35,923 bases of DNA from JAQXGO01 sp045592445 (GCA_045592445.1 JAZNUV010000027.1:1-35923), one strand, 5' to 3'. Counted from the stretch's first letter, positions 1 through 9,155 are shown. The notes: generated from the letters alone by a model not told the origin. A program made the numbers and translations.

Positions 1-67
1 TTTTTGTTGGTTTGTGGTGAATTAACTATAACACAAAGAAGTTTCACTTGCTATTATTTTTTGTAGA

Positions 68-113
68 ACATGCAATTTCTGTTATGAGCTATGCTCGTAA
101 CAAAATTGCATGT
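68..113. repeat. Long imperfect inverted repeat (hairpin)
   Basis: The arms start with ACATGCAATTT and end with AATTGCATGT. An inner stem, GTTATGAGC against GCTCGTAAC, has one G-U pair and a very short loop. There is no T tract, so it is not a classic terminator. The rest of 1-170 shows no gene on either strand. It could be the 3' end of a structured transcript from outside the window, or a dispersed repeat. Confidence 0.6.
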
Positions 114-170
114 AGTGTAACACATCTATTGTAAACCTACAGCGTTTGAGAGAGAAAAATAAAAAAAGAC

Positions 171-199
171 TTGCAAGTATATAAAAATACTGTTATAAT
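171..199 (+). promoter_or_regulatory. Sigma-A promoter of the lipoprotein gene
   Basis: TTGCAA at 171-176 and TATAAT at 194-199 are separated by exactly 17 nt. AGGAGGG at 219-225 then precedes the ATG at 233. Confidence 0.8.
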
Positions 200-232
200 T
201 ATCCTATTGAATATAAATAGGAGGGATTGCTT

Positions 233-1249
233 ATGAAAAAGAAAGCTTGTTTATTTCTGGTCTTGCTTTTGATGTTGTCACTTTTAGGTGGTTGCTACAA
301 AACAGATACAGCGGTAAAGATTGATGCAAACGGTGGCGTGGATGTAACGTCCATAATGCTTGCACCGAAAGAAACGTATGATACGGCCGGTACACTATAT
401 GCAGATTATTTAAAGAGTCAGTACGAAGCGATGGGGATGGATACATCTACCATGCAACTGGATGCCGCAATGACGGCAGTAACCCCGTCCGTCTTTATCA
501 ACCAAATGCAGAGCCTGCAGGAGCAGTACGGCGGAGAAATTATTTCTCTTGACCAGATAGACCAAAACGGAAATGTTATGGACAGTAACGCCGCCATGCC
601 GGAAGACGGGTCTATGATAGGGACGAGAATTGTTATGCACTACGACAGTGTGCAGGATTTGGAAAGCGGAATTATGAACGCATATCCCGCAACAGATTAT
701 CTGTTTGCGGGGAAGGACGACCAAGGACTGAAAATTGAGGAAAAAAGGACTCTGTTTGGTGCAGTCTATAAGGTTTCAGGCAAATATAGCCTCAGTAAGT
801 CTTTTTCGTACGAAGAACTGTATAAAGGTGCAAGCCAGGATATCAAAGATAAGATTTCTGGTGCAACCGCACAGTTGTCCTTTGCATTCCCGCTTGGATT
901 TTCCAAAAGTAACGCGGACGAAAAAAACCTTTTGGGCAATAAGCTGACATGGATTGCAACGGCGGATGCACCCGATAAGGATGTCTATTTTGAAGTTACC
1001 ACAATCAATCCGCTTGTGTTTGCGCTTATCCTTTTGGTCATCATACTTTTGGTCTTAGTTATCCTTCTGGCAATGAAAAAGAAGAAAGACGAGGAGCCTG
1101 ATGATTACTTCGTAGACGAAGAAGGCAATTTGATTCCGATTTACGACACAGATGAGGAAGATATATCGGATGAAGAGGAAATAGAAGACGAAGTGGCAGA
1201 GGAACCTGCAGTCGAAGAAACAGAAGAAACGGAAGAAACAGAAGAATAA
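233..1249 (+). CDS. Lipoprotein with C-terminal membrane segment and acidic tail (LppM-like)
   Basis: This 338-residue protein has a lipoprotein signal peptide: a KKK start, a hydrophobic run and the lipobox LLGGC with Cys21 as the likely lipidated residue. The middle of about 230 residues is extracellular. A hydrophobic helix at about 262-281 is followed by KKKK and a tail of about 57 residues made mostly of Glu and Asp, ending in repeated EET units. The layout recalls LppM/DUF3153-type proteins of Gram-positives, but I name the family only tentatively. ATG 233 is preferred over TTG 227 because AGGAGGG lies 7 nt upstream of it. The gene has its own promoter and ends at a shared terminator. 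The tail would be cytoplasmic if the helix spans the membrane, so the protein would be anchored at both ends of its outer domain. Confidence 0.75.
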   Translation: MKKKACLFLVLLLMLSLLGGCYKTDTAVKIDANGGVDVTSIMLAPKETYDTAGTLYADYLKSQYEAMGMDTSTMQLDAAMTAVTPSVFINQMQSLQEQYGGEIISLDQIDQNGNVMDSNAAMPEDGSMIGTRIVMHYDSVQDLESGIMNAYPATDYLFAGKDDQGLKIEEKRTLFGAVYKVSGKYSLSKSFSYEELYKGASQDIKDKISGATAQLSFAFPLGFSKSNADEKNLLGNKLTWIATADAPDKDVYFEVTTINPLVFALILLVIILLVLVILLAMKKKKDEEPDDYFVDEEGNLIPIYDTDEEDISDEEEIEDEVAEEPAVEETEETEETEE

Positions 1250-1252
1250 ATT

Positions 1253-1290
1253 AAAAAGAGGGATGTTCACAGTTCTACATCCCTCTTTTT
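1253..1290. terminator. Bidirectional terminator between convergent genes
   Basis: A perfect 14-bp stem (1253-1266 with 1277-1290, core GAGGGATGT) encloses a 10-nt loop and has A and T runs on its two sides. It can serve the lipoprotein gene on + and the smc/DUF1887 operon on -. It touches the stop codon of the latter. Confidence 0.9.
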
Positions 1291-2468
1291 TAATATTTAG
1301 AGAGTCCCGTACGTAATTTTTCGGCAAACGTTTCGGAAGACATGCGATGCACATTGTATATAACGAAAATACCGAGTTCTTTTGCGCGTTCCATAAATGT
1401 ATCGTCCGGTACAAACTGCGTCAAGACAATCATTTTTTTTGCATATGTACCGCCAAACCGTTTTGCAACTACGGACAGCTTATAAAGTTCATCTGAATTG
1501 GTGAATCCGTTTTTGCAGGAGATAAAAACGGGGAGCACACCGCTTGTGAGAAACACGTCAATTTCATTGGTGACGGAATCAAAGGAATTTGCCTGTGCTT
1601 GGGGTTGCCAATCAATCACGACACCTGTTTTTGCATCCTGAAAAAGGGAAGGAGTGAACTTTTGTGCGGTTTGATAGGTATAAAGCTCTAAAGTTGTGCC
1701 CGCCTTGGAAAGAAGCTGTGATACGGATAGATTCTTATAGGAAAAAGAAATCGTATCATGGGTAATGCGGCATCCCGTAAGAAGATTCGCAGATGAAAGT
1801 TCCGTTAAAAGCGTTTTCATCTGCGCATATTTTTGCGGTGACAGTTTACGCTTTGCCTCTTTTGTATCAACAGTTGAAAAAAGAGAGTCGTTATTTTGAA
1901 AAACGGTATGCATTGCACCTATGGCATTATTCCATAACGTGCTGTTTCGTCGGCAGATAGACCAGGCGGCCGTCACATCCGAAAAGAAAGAGGTGTTTGT
2001 AAGAGAGGACGCAAAAGATGAGGAAACATGCCCCCCAAACAATGTGATAATTTCCTCTACGGAAAGCGTGACGGGGAAGTTGACAGGCGGATAGGTGCCC
2101 GATATAACGGAAAAGGTATTATGCAAGGGGTCAACTGTATGCATGGGTACGCCATGGCGCGCAGATAAAGCGCCCATAGAAACTAAGATTGGGGTATCAC
2201 CGCCGCTGACGTCGAAAACGCAGTCGGGATACAAGGTAATAATACGCTGGAGCCGCTGTGCGATTTCTTCGTGATTATCAGCATGGATGCCCACAACTTG
2301 TATATCTGTTTTTTGATTGCGCATTTCTAAAAGGGAGTGCATCTGCCGTGCAAAAGCATGCATACGTTGCAGGTTGGAGCCAAATAGAATCAAGCGGTCA
2401 GGATGCAGTAAAAGAGTACTGAAAGCATTTAAAAGTGCGTTATCATCAAAGAATTCTATAATTGTCAT
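1290..2468 (-). CDS. DUF1887 family CARF-nuclease protein (Card1/Can2-like)
   Basis: The protein has 392 residues, close to the usual length of the family. The N-terminal part looks like a Rossmann-type CARF domain: strands LILFG (26-30) and VFDVSGG (84-90), the latter in the place of the family's conserved ligand-loop region. The C-terminal part, about 258-392, is a PD-(D/E)xK nuclease fold: LELYTYQ (260-266), VIDW (284-287), NEIDVF (301-306), FISCKNG (315-321) and the typical AKRFGGTYAKK (335-345). Known Card1/Can2 enzymes are activated by cyclic oligoadenylate from type III CRISPR and cut DNA and/or RNA. Here the E-x-K motif reads S317-C-K319, so a metal ligand may be changed. The start overlaps the smc stop as ATGA, which implies translational coupling. 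No CRISPR locus is in the window, so the role may differ. Confidence 0.85.
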   Translation of the reverse strand: MTIIEFFDDNALLNAFSTLLLHPDRLILFGSNLQRMHAFARQMHSLLEMRNQKTDIQVVGIHADNHEEIAQRLQRIITLYPDCVFDVSGGDTPILVSMGALSARHGVPMHTVDPLHNTFSVISGTYPPVNFPVTLSVEEIITLFGGHVSSSFASSLTNTSFFSDVTAAWSICRRNSTLWNNAIGAMHTVFQNNDSLFSTVDTKEAKRKLSPQKYAQMKTLLTELSSANLLTGCRITHDTISFSYKNLSVSQLLSKAGTTLELYTYQTAQKFTPSLFQDAKTGVVIDWQPQAQANSFDSVTNEIDVFLTSGVLPVFISCKNGFTNSDELYKLSVVAKRFGGTYAKKMIVLTQFVPDDTFMERAKELGIFVIYNVHRMSSETFAEKLRTGLSKY

Positions 2469-5400
2469 GACGTCGCCTCCTCTTTTTCAGAGGCATCGGT
2501 AAGATGCATGGTCAAAATTTTGGAAACACCTTTTTCCTGCATGGTTACGCCGTAGAGAATATCTGCCGCTTCCATTGTGCCGCGACGGTGTGTTACGATA
2601 ATAAACTGTGTATTTTTATAGTCGCGTAAATAGGACGCAAACCGTGCGATATTCCCGTCATCCAACGCGGATTCAATTTCATCCAATATACAAAACGGCG
2701 CGGGGCGTACATGCATGACGGCAAACAAAATGGCAATTGCCGAGAGCGCTTTTTCACCGCCGGACAAAAGCGTGAGGTTTTGCAGTTTCTTACCGGGGGG
2801 TTGTACATCAATTTCAATGCCGCTGTCGAGTACCTTATCCGGCTCAGTTAGAGAAAGTTTGGCTGTGCCGCCACCAAATAGCGCGCGGAAGGTTTCTTTA
2901 AAGTTTTCAGCAATGGCAGAAAACTGTGATGCAAAGGTTTCCGTCATAACGCGCGTCATATCACGAATGATTTTTTCCAAAGAATCCTTTGCACTTTCAA
3001 GGTCACGAATTTGCGCTGTTATCGTAGAAAACCGCGTTTGCACGGCAGTATATTCTTCGATTGCATCTACATTCACACTGCCCAGTGCGCGGATTTTGCG
3101 ACGAAGCTCGGCGGCATTTTTCCGTGCCGACTCTTCTGCGCCAATGTCAGAACGATATTCCGTGGCGGCAGAGTATGTAAGCGAATAGGCATCCCAAAGA
3201 TGATTGATAGTACTGTCAAGCTCCGTCTGCACTTTTTCAAGGCGTGCTTCAAGACGTGCCTTTTCTCCTTCGAGGCTTTGCAGACGTTCGTTTTGCTTTT
3301 GAATGTCGGCGCGCAAAATTTCGGTGCGCGCGGTGGCACCACCTTTTTTCTCGGCAGTCTTTTCAATAGAATCTGCTAAAGTCTGCATTTGTTTTTTGGC
3401 GGCTTCCATATCAAGAAGTTTGTTTTCAAACCGTAGCTGTAAGGCAACGGAATCTTCCAAAACCTTTTTCTTCTCCTCTTCCCGCTCCGAAATCTGTGCT
3501 TTTATCTTTTCAATTTCACTTTCATAAAGCAAAATTTGCGTCTTGATTGTGTCGGTATCTTTTTCGGCATTACCTACGGCAATACGAAGTGCAGTAAGCG
3601 CGTCATTTTGTGCGTCACGTGCCCGCATTTTTGAGAGAAGAACACCGCGCGAGGCTTCTGTACGCGCGACTGCATCTGCATGACGGTCTGATAGTTCTTT
3701 TTCTTCTTCCTCTAAACGGGCGCAAGCGACATCACGATTTTCCATGCGTGCCGTAACACTTTCCATATCCGCTGTAAGACGTGTAAGATGTTGTTTTTCT
3801 GTTTTTTCTATACTGTCACAAAGCTGCAAGGTGCCTGCAAGCTGTGCTTTTTCACTTTGAATTTGTGCAGCCTCTGCACGCATTGCCTGTATGGCTTCAC
3901 GGGTATCCGAGAGCTTTTCCTCTGCGTTCTCAATCTCCGATTCCATGTTGTCAAGCTCCTTTTGCAATAGCTGACACTCTTTTTGGAGGCGGGCAATTTC
4001 ACCACTGCGACCGAGAAGCTGCGTACCCGTTGCGCGACTGCCGCCTGAAACGGAACCGCCCCGCATGAAAAGTTCGCCGTCCGTAGTGACAATTTTAAAC
4101 TGGTGAGAGAATTTTCGGGCCGCTGATATGGCATGATCCATGGTATCCATCACAGCTACGCCACCTAAAAGCTGTAAAACAATACCCTCATATGCACTGT
4201 CATAGGAAACCAAATCGCACGCAAGACCAATGTAACCGGGCATAGAACGAAGGCGGCTTTCTGCGTCAAGTCGCTTCCCGCGTACCGCAGAGATGGGGAG
4301 GAAGGTGGCGCGCCCTGCATGTGAGCGCTTTAAATAAGAAATGGCGGTTTTGGCATCTGCCTCTGAAGCAACCACGATATTTTGTGCTGCGCCACCCAGT
4401 GCAGTTTCAATAGCGGTTACATAGGGAGGCTCCGCATGGATTAGCTGCGATAAAACACCGCGAATATCCGCAGGGAGGTTTGCATTCATAACAGCCTTAA
4501 CGCCCTTTTGATAGCCTTCCATATTCTGTTCCATGTCAGAAAGTGCTTTTTTGCGGGAATACGCTATATGAAGCTTTCGCATATTTTCATTATAGGCTTC
4601 TTTTCGTTCTGCAAGGTATGCTTCAATCGTCGGTTTTTCCGCGCAAAGTGCTTTAAAATCCGACTCTTTCTGTGCAATCACATCGGCAATTTGCATCTGT
4701 TTTTCTATGGTTTCCTGTCTTAGAACTTCGTTTTCATGACAGCGCATTTCACACTGCTTATATTCTGCCGAAAGTTCTTCAAGGCGGACTTTGAGGTCCT
4801 CTGCATAAAGCATTTCACGTCGCCTTTTTGTATCCTCTATTTGCAGAAGGAGTGTAGCTGCAGTGGCGGACAAATCTTCTGTTAATTGATTCTGCGCGCT
4901 GATTTCATCCGACATCGTTTCCAGGACTTGGCGTTCCTTTAAAAGCTTTGCCTCTGCCTCGTTTTGTGTGGAAAGGCAGGAGGCGACATCTTCGACTGCT
5001 TTCTCCTTTTCAGATAAAAGACGTGTAATTTCGGATTGTGCCGTTTCGATTTCTGCAGTCAGGCGCACCGAGTTTTCCTTACAGTTTTCAATACGCTGCA
5101 ATAAAAGTGCGTTGTCGCCCTCCCATTCCTTGATGGAAAGCTCCGTTCCGTGCAAAAGCATGCGTGTGTTTTCAATTTCTATATCCCGATTTTTCACTTC
5201 GGCATAAAGTGTTTCTTCTTCCGCTTGCATCGAATGCAGGGCAGCACGGTTTGCATCTGCTTCATCGGAAATTTGTTGAAAAAGAACTTCTGTTTTATCT
5301 TTAATGGCGCGCAGCTTTTCAATATCGATAACGGAAAGATTGATTTCTAAATTTTTCAGCGTTTCATACATTTCGACGTAGGCACGTGCTTTTTCTGCCT

Positions 5401-6022
5401 GTGCCGCAAGCGGTGTAAGACGGGCAGAAAGCTCGTCAGCGATATCACGGATACGAATTAAATTCTCCTCCGTGGCGGCAAGCTTGCGTGAGGCTTCTGT
5501 TTTTCTGTACTTATATTTGGAAATGCCGGCGGCCTCTTCAAAAATTTGCCGACGGTCCTCCGCTTTAGCAGATAAAATAGAGTCGATTTTACCCTGGCTA
5601 ATAATCGAATAGCCGTCTCGCCCAAGACCTGTATCCATGAAAAGCTCATGAATGTCTTTTAAGCGACACGGCGTTTTGTTTATAAAATATTCGCTTTCTC
5701 CGCTGCGATATACGCGCCTTGTAACGCAGATTTCAGCATAGTCACCGGGGAAAAGCCCCGTACTGTTATCGAGCGTTAAAGATACCTCGGCAAGACCGAG
5801 CGCCTTATGGTTTGTCGTACCGGCAAAAATAACGTCCTCCATACGACTGCCGCGCAGAGATTTAACGCTTTGTTCGCCCAAAACCCAACGGATTGCATCG
5901 GTAATGTTACTTTTTCCGCTGCCATTTGGGCCGACAATCGCGGTAATATTACTGTCAAACGTAATGGATAGCTTGTCCTTAAAGGACTTAAAGCCATACA
6001 TATCCAGCCGTTTTAAGTACAT
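2465..6022 (-). CDS. smc: Chromosome segregation protein SMC
   Basis: This 1185-residue ATPase has the full length expected for bacterial SMC. The N-terminal Walker A is GPNGSGKSN at 31-39. Two long coiled-coil arms rich in E, K, Q and A flank a hinge with GGAAQNIVV and RGGSVSGG in the middle. The C-terminal head carries the ABC signature LSGGEKALSA and the Walker B CILDEIESALDD. With ScpA and ScpB it forms the condensin that compacts and separates chromosomes. The ribosome site is GGCGG just before ATG 6022. It sits in the leftward operon after degV, whereas the usual Clostridial neighbour is rnc or ftsY. Its TGA overlaps the start of the DUF1887 gene. Confidence 0.98.
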   Translation of the reverse strand: MYLKRLDMYGFKSFKDKLSITFDSNITAIVGPNGSGKSNITDAIRWVLGEQSVKSLRGSRMEDVIFAGTTNHKALGLAEVSLTLDNSTGLFPGDYAEICVTRRVYRSGESEYFINKTPCRLKDIHELFMDTGLGRDGYSIISQGKIDSILSAKAEDRRQIFEEAAGISKYKYRKTEASRKLAATEENLIRIRDIADELSARLTPLAAQAEKARAYVEMYETLKNLEINLSVIDIEKLRAIKDKTEVLFQQISDEADANRAALHSMQAEEETLYAEVKNRDIEIENTRMLLHGTELSIKEWEGDNALLLQRIENCKENSVRLTAEIETAQSEITRLLSEKEKAVEDVASCLSTQNEAEAKLLKERQVLETMSDEISAQNQLTEDLSATAATLLLQIEDTKRRREMLYAEDLKVRLEELSAEYKQCEMRCHENEVLRQETIEKQMQIADVIAQKESDFKALCAEKPTIEAYLAERKEAYNENMRKLHIAYSRKKALSDMEQNMEGYQKGVKAVMNANLPADIRGVLSQLIHAEPPYVTAIETALGGAAQNIVVASEADAKTAISYLKRSHAGRATFLPISAVRGKRLDAESRLRSMPGYIGLACDLVSYDSAYEGIVLQLLGGVAVMDTMDHAISAARKFSHQFKIVTTDGELFMRGGSVSGGSRATGTQLLGRSGEIARLQKECQLLQKELDNMESEIENAEEKLSDTREAIQAMRAEAAQIQSEKAQLAGTLQLCDSIEKTEKQHLTRLTADMESVTARMENRDVACARLEEEEKELSDRHADAVARTEASRGVLLSKMRARDAQNDALTALRIAVGNAEKDTDTIKTQILLYESEIEKIKAQISEREEEKKKVLEDSVALQLRFENKLLDMEAAKKQMQTLADSIEKTAEKKGGATARTEILRADIQKQNERLQSLEGEKARLEARLEKVQTELDSTINHLWDAYSLTYSAATEYRSDIGAEESARKNAAELRRKIRALGSVNVDAIEEYTAVQTRFSTITAQIRDLESAKDSLEKIIRDMTRVMTETFASQFSAIAENFKETFRALFGGGTAKLSLTEPDKVLDSGIEIDVQPPGKKLQNLTLLSGGEKALSAIAILFAVMHVRPAPFCILDEIESALDDGNIARFASYLRDYKNTQFIIVTHRRGTMEAADILYGVTMQEKGVSKILTMHLTDASEKEEATS

Positions 6023-6037
6023 GCTATACCGCCTTTC

Positions 6038-6880
6038 TTATTTGGTTGCGAATAATATACCGAGAGTACCCGGACCGCAATGGGAGGAAATAACGCAGCC
6101 CGCGTCTGTATGTATAATTTCAGAGAAAATACCGCTTTTCTCTACTGTTTCATGTGCAAGCTCTATAATTTCCGCATCAATGCCGGAATTTGTAATAAAA
6201 ATGCGTGTAGGATCCGGCGTACAGGCGGCAAGACGCTCCTCAATATATTTTGGAATGACCATTTTCAGCTTACCACGGTATTTTTTGCAAAGCATGAGTG
6301 TACCATCCTGCATATTAAGTGCAGGCTTTATACCGAGGAGATTTGCACCCAGTGCGGCGGCGCCGCTGCAACGCCCGCCTTTTTTCATATAGTCAAGTGT
6401 ATCAAGAACGAAACTTGCATCACAACGGTCTTTATACGAGACGCAGTCTGCAACAATCTCTTTTGCGCTTTTTCCCTCTTTCGCTAAATCCAATGCATGC
6501 AGGATGACCAAAGCTTCTGCGGAAGAGAGCGTGTTTGTGTCCACGACAAAGACGTTATCATACTCGCTTGCCGCAAGGGTAGCGTTTTGATACGAGGATG
6601 AAAGGCCGGAGCCGATGGAAAAATGAATTACGGCATCTGCGTCCTTTCGTTTTTCGGCAAAAAAGTCGCCGTATATAGCGGGAGGAATCGCGGCCGTTTT
6701 CGGCATTACACCTGTTTTTTCTACTTTTTCATACAGTGTGGCGCGGTCGATATCCACACCATCACGATACGTTTCATCTCCGAAATTGATATAAAAAGGT
6801 AAAACAGAAATATCATGCTTTGCAAGGAGTGATGACGGCATATCCGAGGAGCTGTCTACGGTAAATATAATATTTTGCAT
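6038..6880 (-). CDS. DegV family fatty-acid-binding protein
   Basis: The 280-residue product starts with FTVDSSSDMPSS, the DegV hallmark, and has the later ligand-contact stretch HFSIGSGLSSSYQNA and the C-terminal CGPGTLGILF. Family members (FakB) bind a fatty acid and present it to the kinase FakA for phospholipid synthesis. No fakA is in this window. I use ATG 6880 because AAAGGA lies 7 nt upstream. An upstream in-frame start at 6907 would add RYRRKDIT but has no good ribosome site. It lies 29 nt after ricT and 15 nt before smc in the same operon. The specific lipid partner cannot be told from sequence. Confidence 0.93.
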   Translation of the reverse strand: MQNIIFTVDSSSDMPSSLLAKHDISVLPFYINFGDETYRDGVDIDRATLYEKVEKTGVMPKTAAIPPAIYGDFFAEKRKDADAVIHFSIGSGLSSSYQNATLAASEYDNVFVVDTNTLSSAEALVILHALDLAKEGKSAKEIVADCVSYKDRCDASFVLDTLDYMKKGGRCSGAAALGANLLGIKPALNMQDGTLMLCKKYRGKLKMVIPKYIEERLAACTPDPTRIFITNSGIDAEIIELAHETVEKSGIFSEIIHTDAGCVISSHCGPGTLGILFATK

Positions 6881-6909
6881 TGTTATATCCTTTCTGCGGT
6901 AACGCATGG

Positions 6910-7782
6910 CTATTCTTCTAATTTTTTCAGTTCCGAAAGAGCTTTTTCGTCCGTTTTATCATTCTTGTGCGGACGTTTTAAAAGTTTTACATCATTTACA
7001 GCAAAGGTTGCAAGCGCATTTTCATCCTCGCCGTCAAGTTTTACCTTTAAAAGACCTTGCAACAAGGAAGAAGAAGCAACAATGCCGTTTCCACGCGGAG
7101 TTTTCACCAATGAGCCGACAGGTGGCGTGATTTTGTTCAGCGCCTCGTAAGATTCCTGCTCATGGCCGAGGCAACACATAAGGCGACCGCAAGTGCCCGA
7201 AATTTTTGTAGGATTTAAAGACAGATTTTGTTCTTTTGCCATTTTAATTGAAACCGGATGAAAATCGGAAAGGAAGCTGCTGCAGCAAAGAGAACGGCCG
7301 CAAACACCGATGCCGCCCATCATTTTTGCCTCGTCCCGCACACCGACTTGTCGCAGTTCGATACGGGTGCGGAATACGCCCGCCAAATCCTTAACAAGCT
7401 CGCGAAAATCCACACGGCCGTTTGCGGTAAAGAAAAATAAAATTTTATTGCCGTCAAACGAATATTCCACATGAATGAGCTTCATCTCCAAATGATGCTT
7501 TTCAATTTTTTTCAGGCAAATATCGTAGGCTTCCTTTTCGCGTCGTCGATTTTGCTCCACCTGTTTGGTGTCGGCAGGCGTAGCAAGACGAACCACTTTT
7601 TTCAAAGGCGAAACTAAGTCCTCATCCGGGATATCCGTCACAGGCACAACAACCTCGCCATATTCAAGACCACGTGCTGTTTCCACAATTACAAAAGAAC
7701 CCTTTTCGGGCGTGAATTCCGCCGGGTCAAAATGGTACACTTTTCCGTTTTCTTTAAAGCGTACACCGATAATTCGTATCAT
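6910..7782 (-). CDS. ricT: PSP1 domain protein RicT (YaaT), regulatory iron-sulfur protein
   Basis: The 290-residue protein has a PSP1 domain with the typical GVRFKENGKVYHFDP start. Cysteines sit at 161, 166, 167, 198, 203 and 204 in GVCGRSLCCSSF and SGTCGRLMCCLG. In Bacillus RicT joins RicA and RicF in the Y-complex, which carries Fe-S clusters and promotes RNase Y-dependent mRNA maturation, affecting sporulation and competence. GGAGG precedes ATG 7782. The first 29 bp overlap the end of holB, so the two are probably coupled. The order darA-holB-ricT matches that of Bacillus and many Clostridia. The C-terminal part after the PSP1 domain is Lys- and Glu-rich. Confidence 0.95.
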   Translation of the reverse strand: MIRIIGVRFKENGKVYHFDPAEFTPEKGSFVIVETARGLEYGEVVVPVTDIPDEDLVSPLKKVVRLATPADTKQVEQNRRREKEAYDICLKKIEKHHLEMKLIHVEYSFDGNKILFFFTANGRVDFRELVKDLAGVFRTRIELRQVGVRDEAKMMGGIGVCGRSLCCSSFLSDFHPVSIKMAKEQNLSLNPTKISGTCGRLMCCLGHEQESYEALNKITPPVGSLVKTPRGNGIVASSSLLQGLLKVKLDGEDENALATFAVNDVKLLKRPHKNDKTDEKALSELKKLEE

Positions 7783-8749
7783 TGCATAACCTCCAACATT
7801 CTATTAAAAAATCCGTTATCCACAAAGTGTAATTTGAGCCTTTCCCGATAGAAGAAGCAATCTCCGCTGCCTTGCCTGCGGCAGAAATTGCGGCATAGGG
7901 TGTGATTTTTGCAGAAAATGCACTGAGTGATTCTTGAAAGTCACGGTTTAAAATCAGTGTGGACTCTCCATTTTGTATATAAAGAGCATCCCGCATCCAA
8001 ATCGAAAAAAGGGAAAGGAGCGTGGGAAGCGAGGATTTATAGGTTTCAAAAAGGGTAAGAAGCGAATAAATACCGCTTTCGCTACCTATAAGCGCAGGGA
8101 TTGCATCATAAAATTCCTGACGCATGCTCATATAATCCGTGTTTTCTGCAAGCTGCACAGCTTGTCCGATACTGCCGTTTGAAAGTGCGGCCAAAAGGGG
8201 CGCATCCGCTGCGCGATTTGGATACATATCACAGAGAAACGTTTCCATTGCATGGGTGGAAAGGCCATGTATCGGCAACACAATTGCACGGGACAAAACT
8301 GTTTTTAAAAGTGCACCGGCACTTGTAGTTGTCATCAAAATTGTCACATAGGGAGGTGGCTCTTCAAACGCTTTTAAAAGTGTATTTTGCACGGCGGGGC
8401 TTAGCGTTTCCCCGTCGGGAATTATATACACTTTACGCGCAGATAAAAAAGGCTTTATGTGCATGGCGGCTACAACGTTTCGAGCCGTTTCTACAGTCAG
8501 CGCACGACCATCCGCCTCACAAACTGTAATAATATCAGGGTGATTATGGCTGAGCGCTTTTACGCAATGACTGCAGGTGCCACAGGGCGCAGAATCGCCG
8601 ACACAGACAAGCATTTTGGCAAGATGCGCACACAAAGTCTTTTTCCCCATACCGACAGCACCCTCGAAAACGTAAAGATGACCTACTGTACGATTTCGGA
8701 GTGCGGCGGCAAAATATGCAAGTTGTTTTTCTTTACCGTATAATTTCAA
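7754..8749 (-). CDS. holB: DNA polymerase III subunit delta prime
   Basis: This 331-residue clamp-loader subunit has a Walker-A-like loop GAVGMGKKT at 30-38, a zinc module with Cys 49, 56, 59 and 62, and an AAA+ core with LLKAFEEPPPYVTILMTT. In place of the classic SRC sensor there is LSRAI. Together with tau/gamma and delta it loads the sliding clamp at the replication fork. The start overlaps the darA stop by 4 bp (ATGA). The 3' end runs 29 bp into ricT. Length and gene order fit the family well. Confidence 0.93.
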   Translation of the reverse strand: MKLYGKEKQLAYFAAALRNRTVGHLYVFEGAVGMGKKTLCAHLAKMLVCVGDSAPCGTCSHCVKALSHNHPDIITVCEADGRALTVETARNVVAAMHIKPFLSARKVYIIPDGETLSPAVQNTLLKAFEEPPPYVTILMTTTSAGALLKTVLSRAIVLPIHGLSTHAMETFLCDMYPNRAADAPLLAALSNGSIGQAVQLAENTDYMSMRQEFYDAIPALIGSESGIYSLLTLFETYKSSLPTLLSLFSIWMRDALYIQNGESTLILNRDFQESLSAFSAKITPYAAISAAGKAAEIASSIGKGSNYTLWITDFLIECWRLCNDTNYRCTL

Positions 8750-9072
8750 ATCTTTTCAAACCTGTCAACATCCAGAACAAAAATGGTAGCACCGCCGATT
8801 TCAATTCCCATAGGTTGCGGCGTGTACATACCTGCGATGCCTACGGAAACGGGCGTAGTCACAATATGCTTTCTGGTATGGCATCTTTCCTTAAAAATTT
8901 CAATGGCTTCTTCCATGCGCTCCTCTTCTGTACCGACTAGGAGCGTCATATTACCAGCACGCAAAAAACCGCCTGTTGTGGCAAGCTTTGTAACGCGAAA
9001 ACCGGCTTCATTGAGCTGAGATAAAACCTTGTTACCGTCATCGTTATGTACAATTGCAAGAATGAGCTTCAT
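8746..9072 (-). CDS. darA: Cyclic-di-AMP receptor DarA (PstA), P-II-like
   Basis: The 108-residue product is a full-length DUF970 protein. It begins MKLILAIVHNDD and contains KLATTGGFLRAGN, the segment that in the family lines the c-di-AMP pocket, followed by the T-loop-like stretch and GATIFVLDVDRF at the end. It is a trimeric P-II-like sensor; its targets are largely unknown. It is the first gene of a six-gene leftward operon driven by the promoter at 9105-9133. The ribosome site is AAGGGGG before ATG 9072. A second P-II-like protein is encoded at 20411. Confidence 0.96.
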   Translation of the reverse strand: MKLILAIVHNDDGNKVLSQLNEAGFRVTKLATTGGFLRAGNMTLLVGTEEERMEEAIEIFKERCHTRKHIVTTPVSVGIAGMYTPQPMGIEIGGATIFVLDVDRFEKI

Positions 9073-9104
9073 GAAAAATCCCCCTTCATATTGATTCTAT
9101 GTAT

Positions 9105-9133
9105 ATTATATCGTAATTTTTCCGATAAAGCAA
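9105..9133 (-). promoter_or_regulatory. Sigma-A promoter of the darA-smc operon
   Basis: On the minus strand, TTGCTT (9128-9133) and TATAAT (9105-9110) are 17 nt apart. This is the only strong promoter I find for the operon that runs to 1290. Confidence 0.82.
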
Positions 9134-9155
9134 GGTTTTTTTATGATGATAGAAA

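Noticed and set aside
1290..2468. Evidence that the DUF1887 gene marks a local type III CRISPR system
   Set aside because: No direct-repeat array or cas gene is visible in the whole window.
2715..3188. A 157-residue frame opposite smc
   Set aside because: No ribosome site or domain; it is the antisense of the SMC coding sequence.
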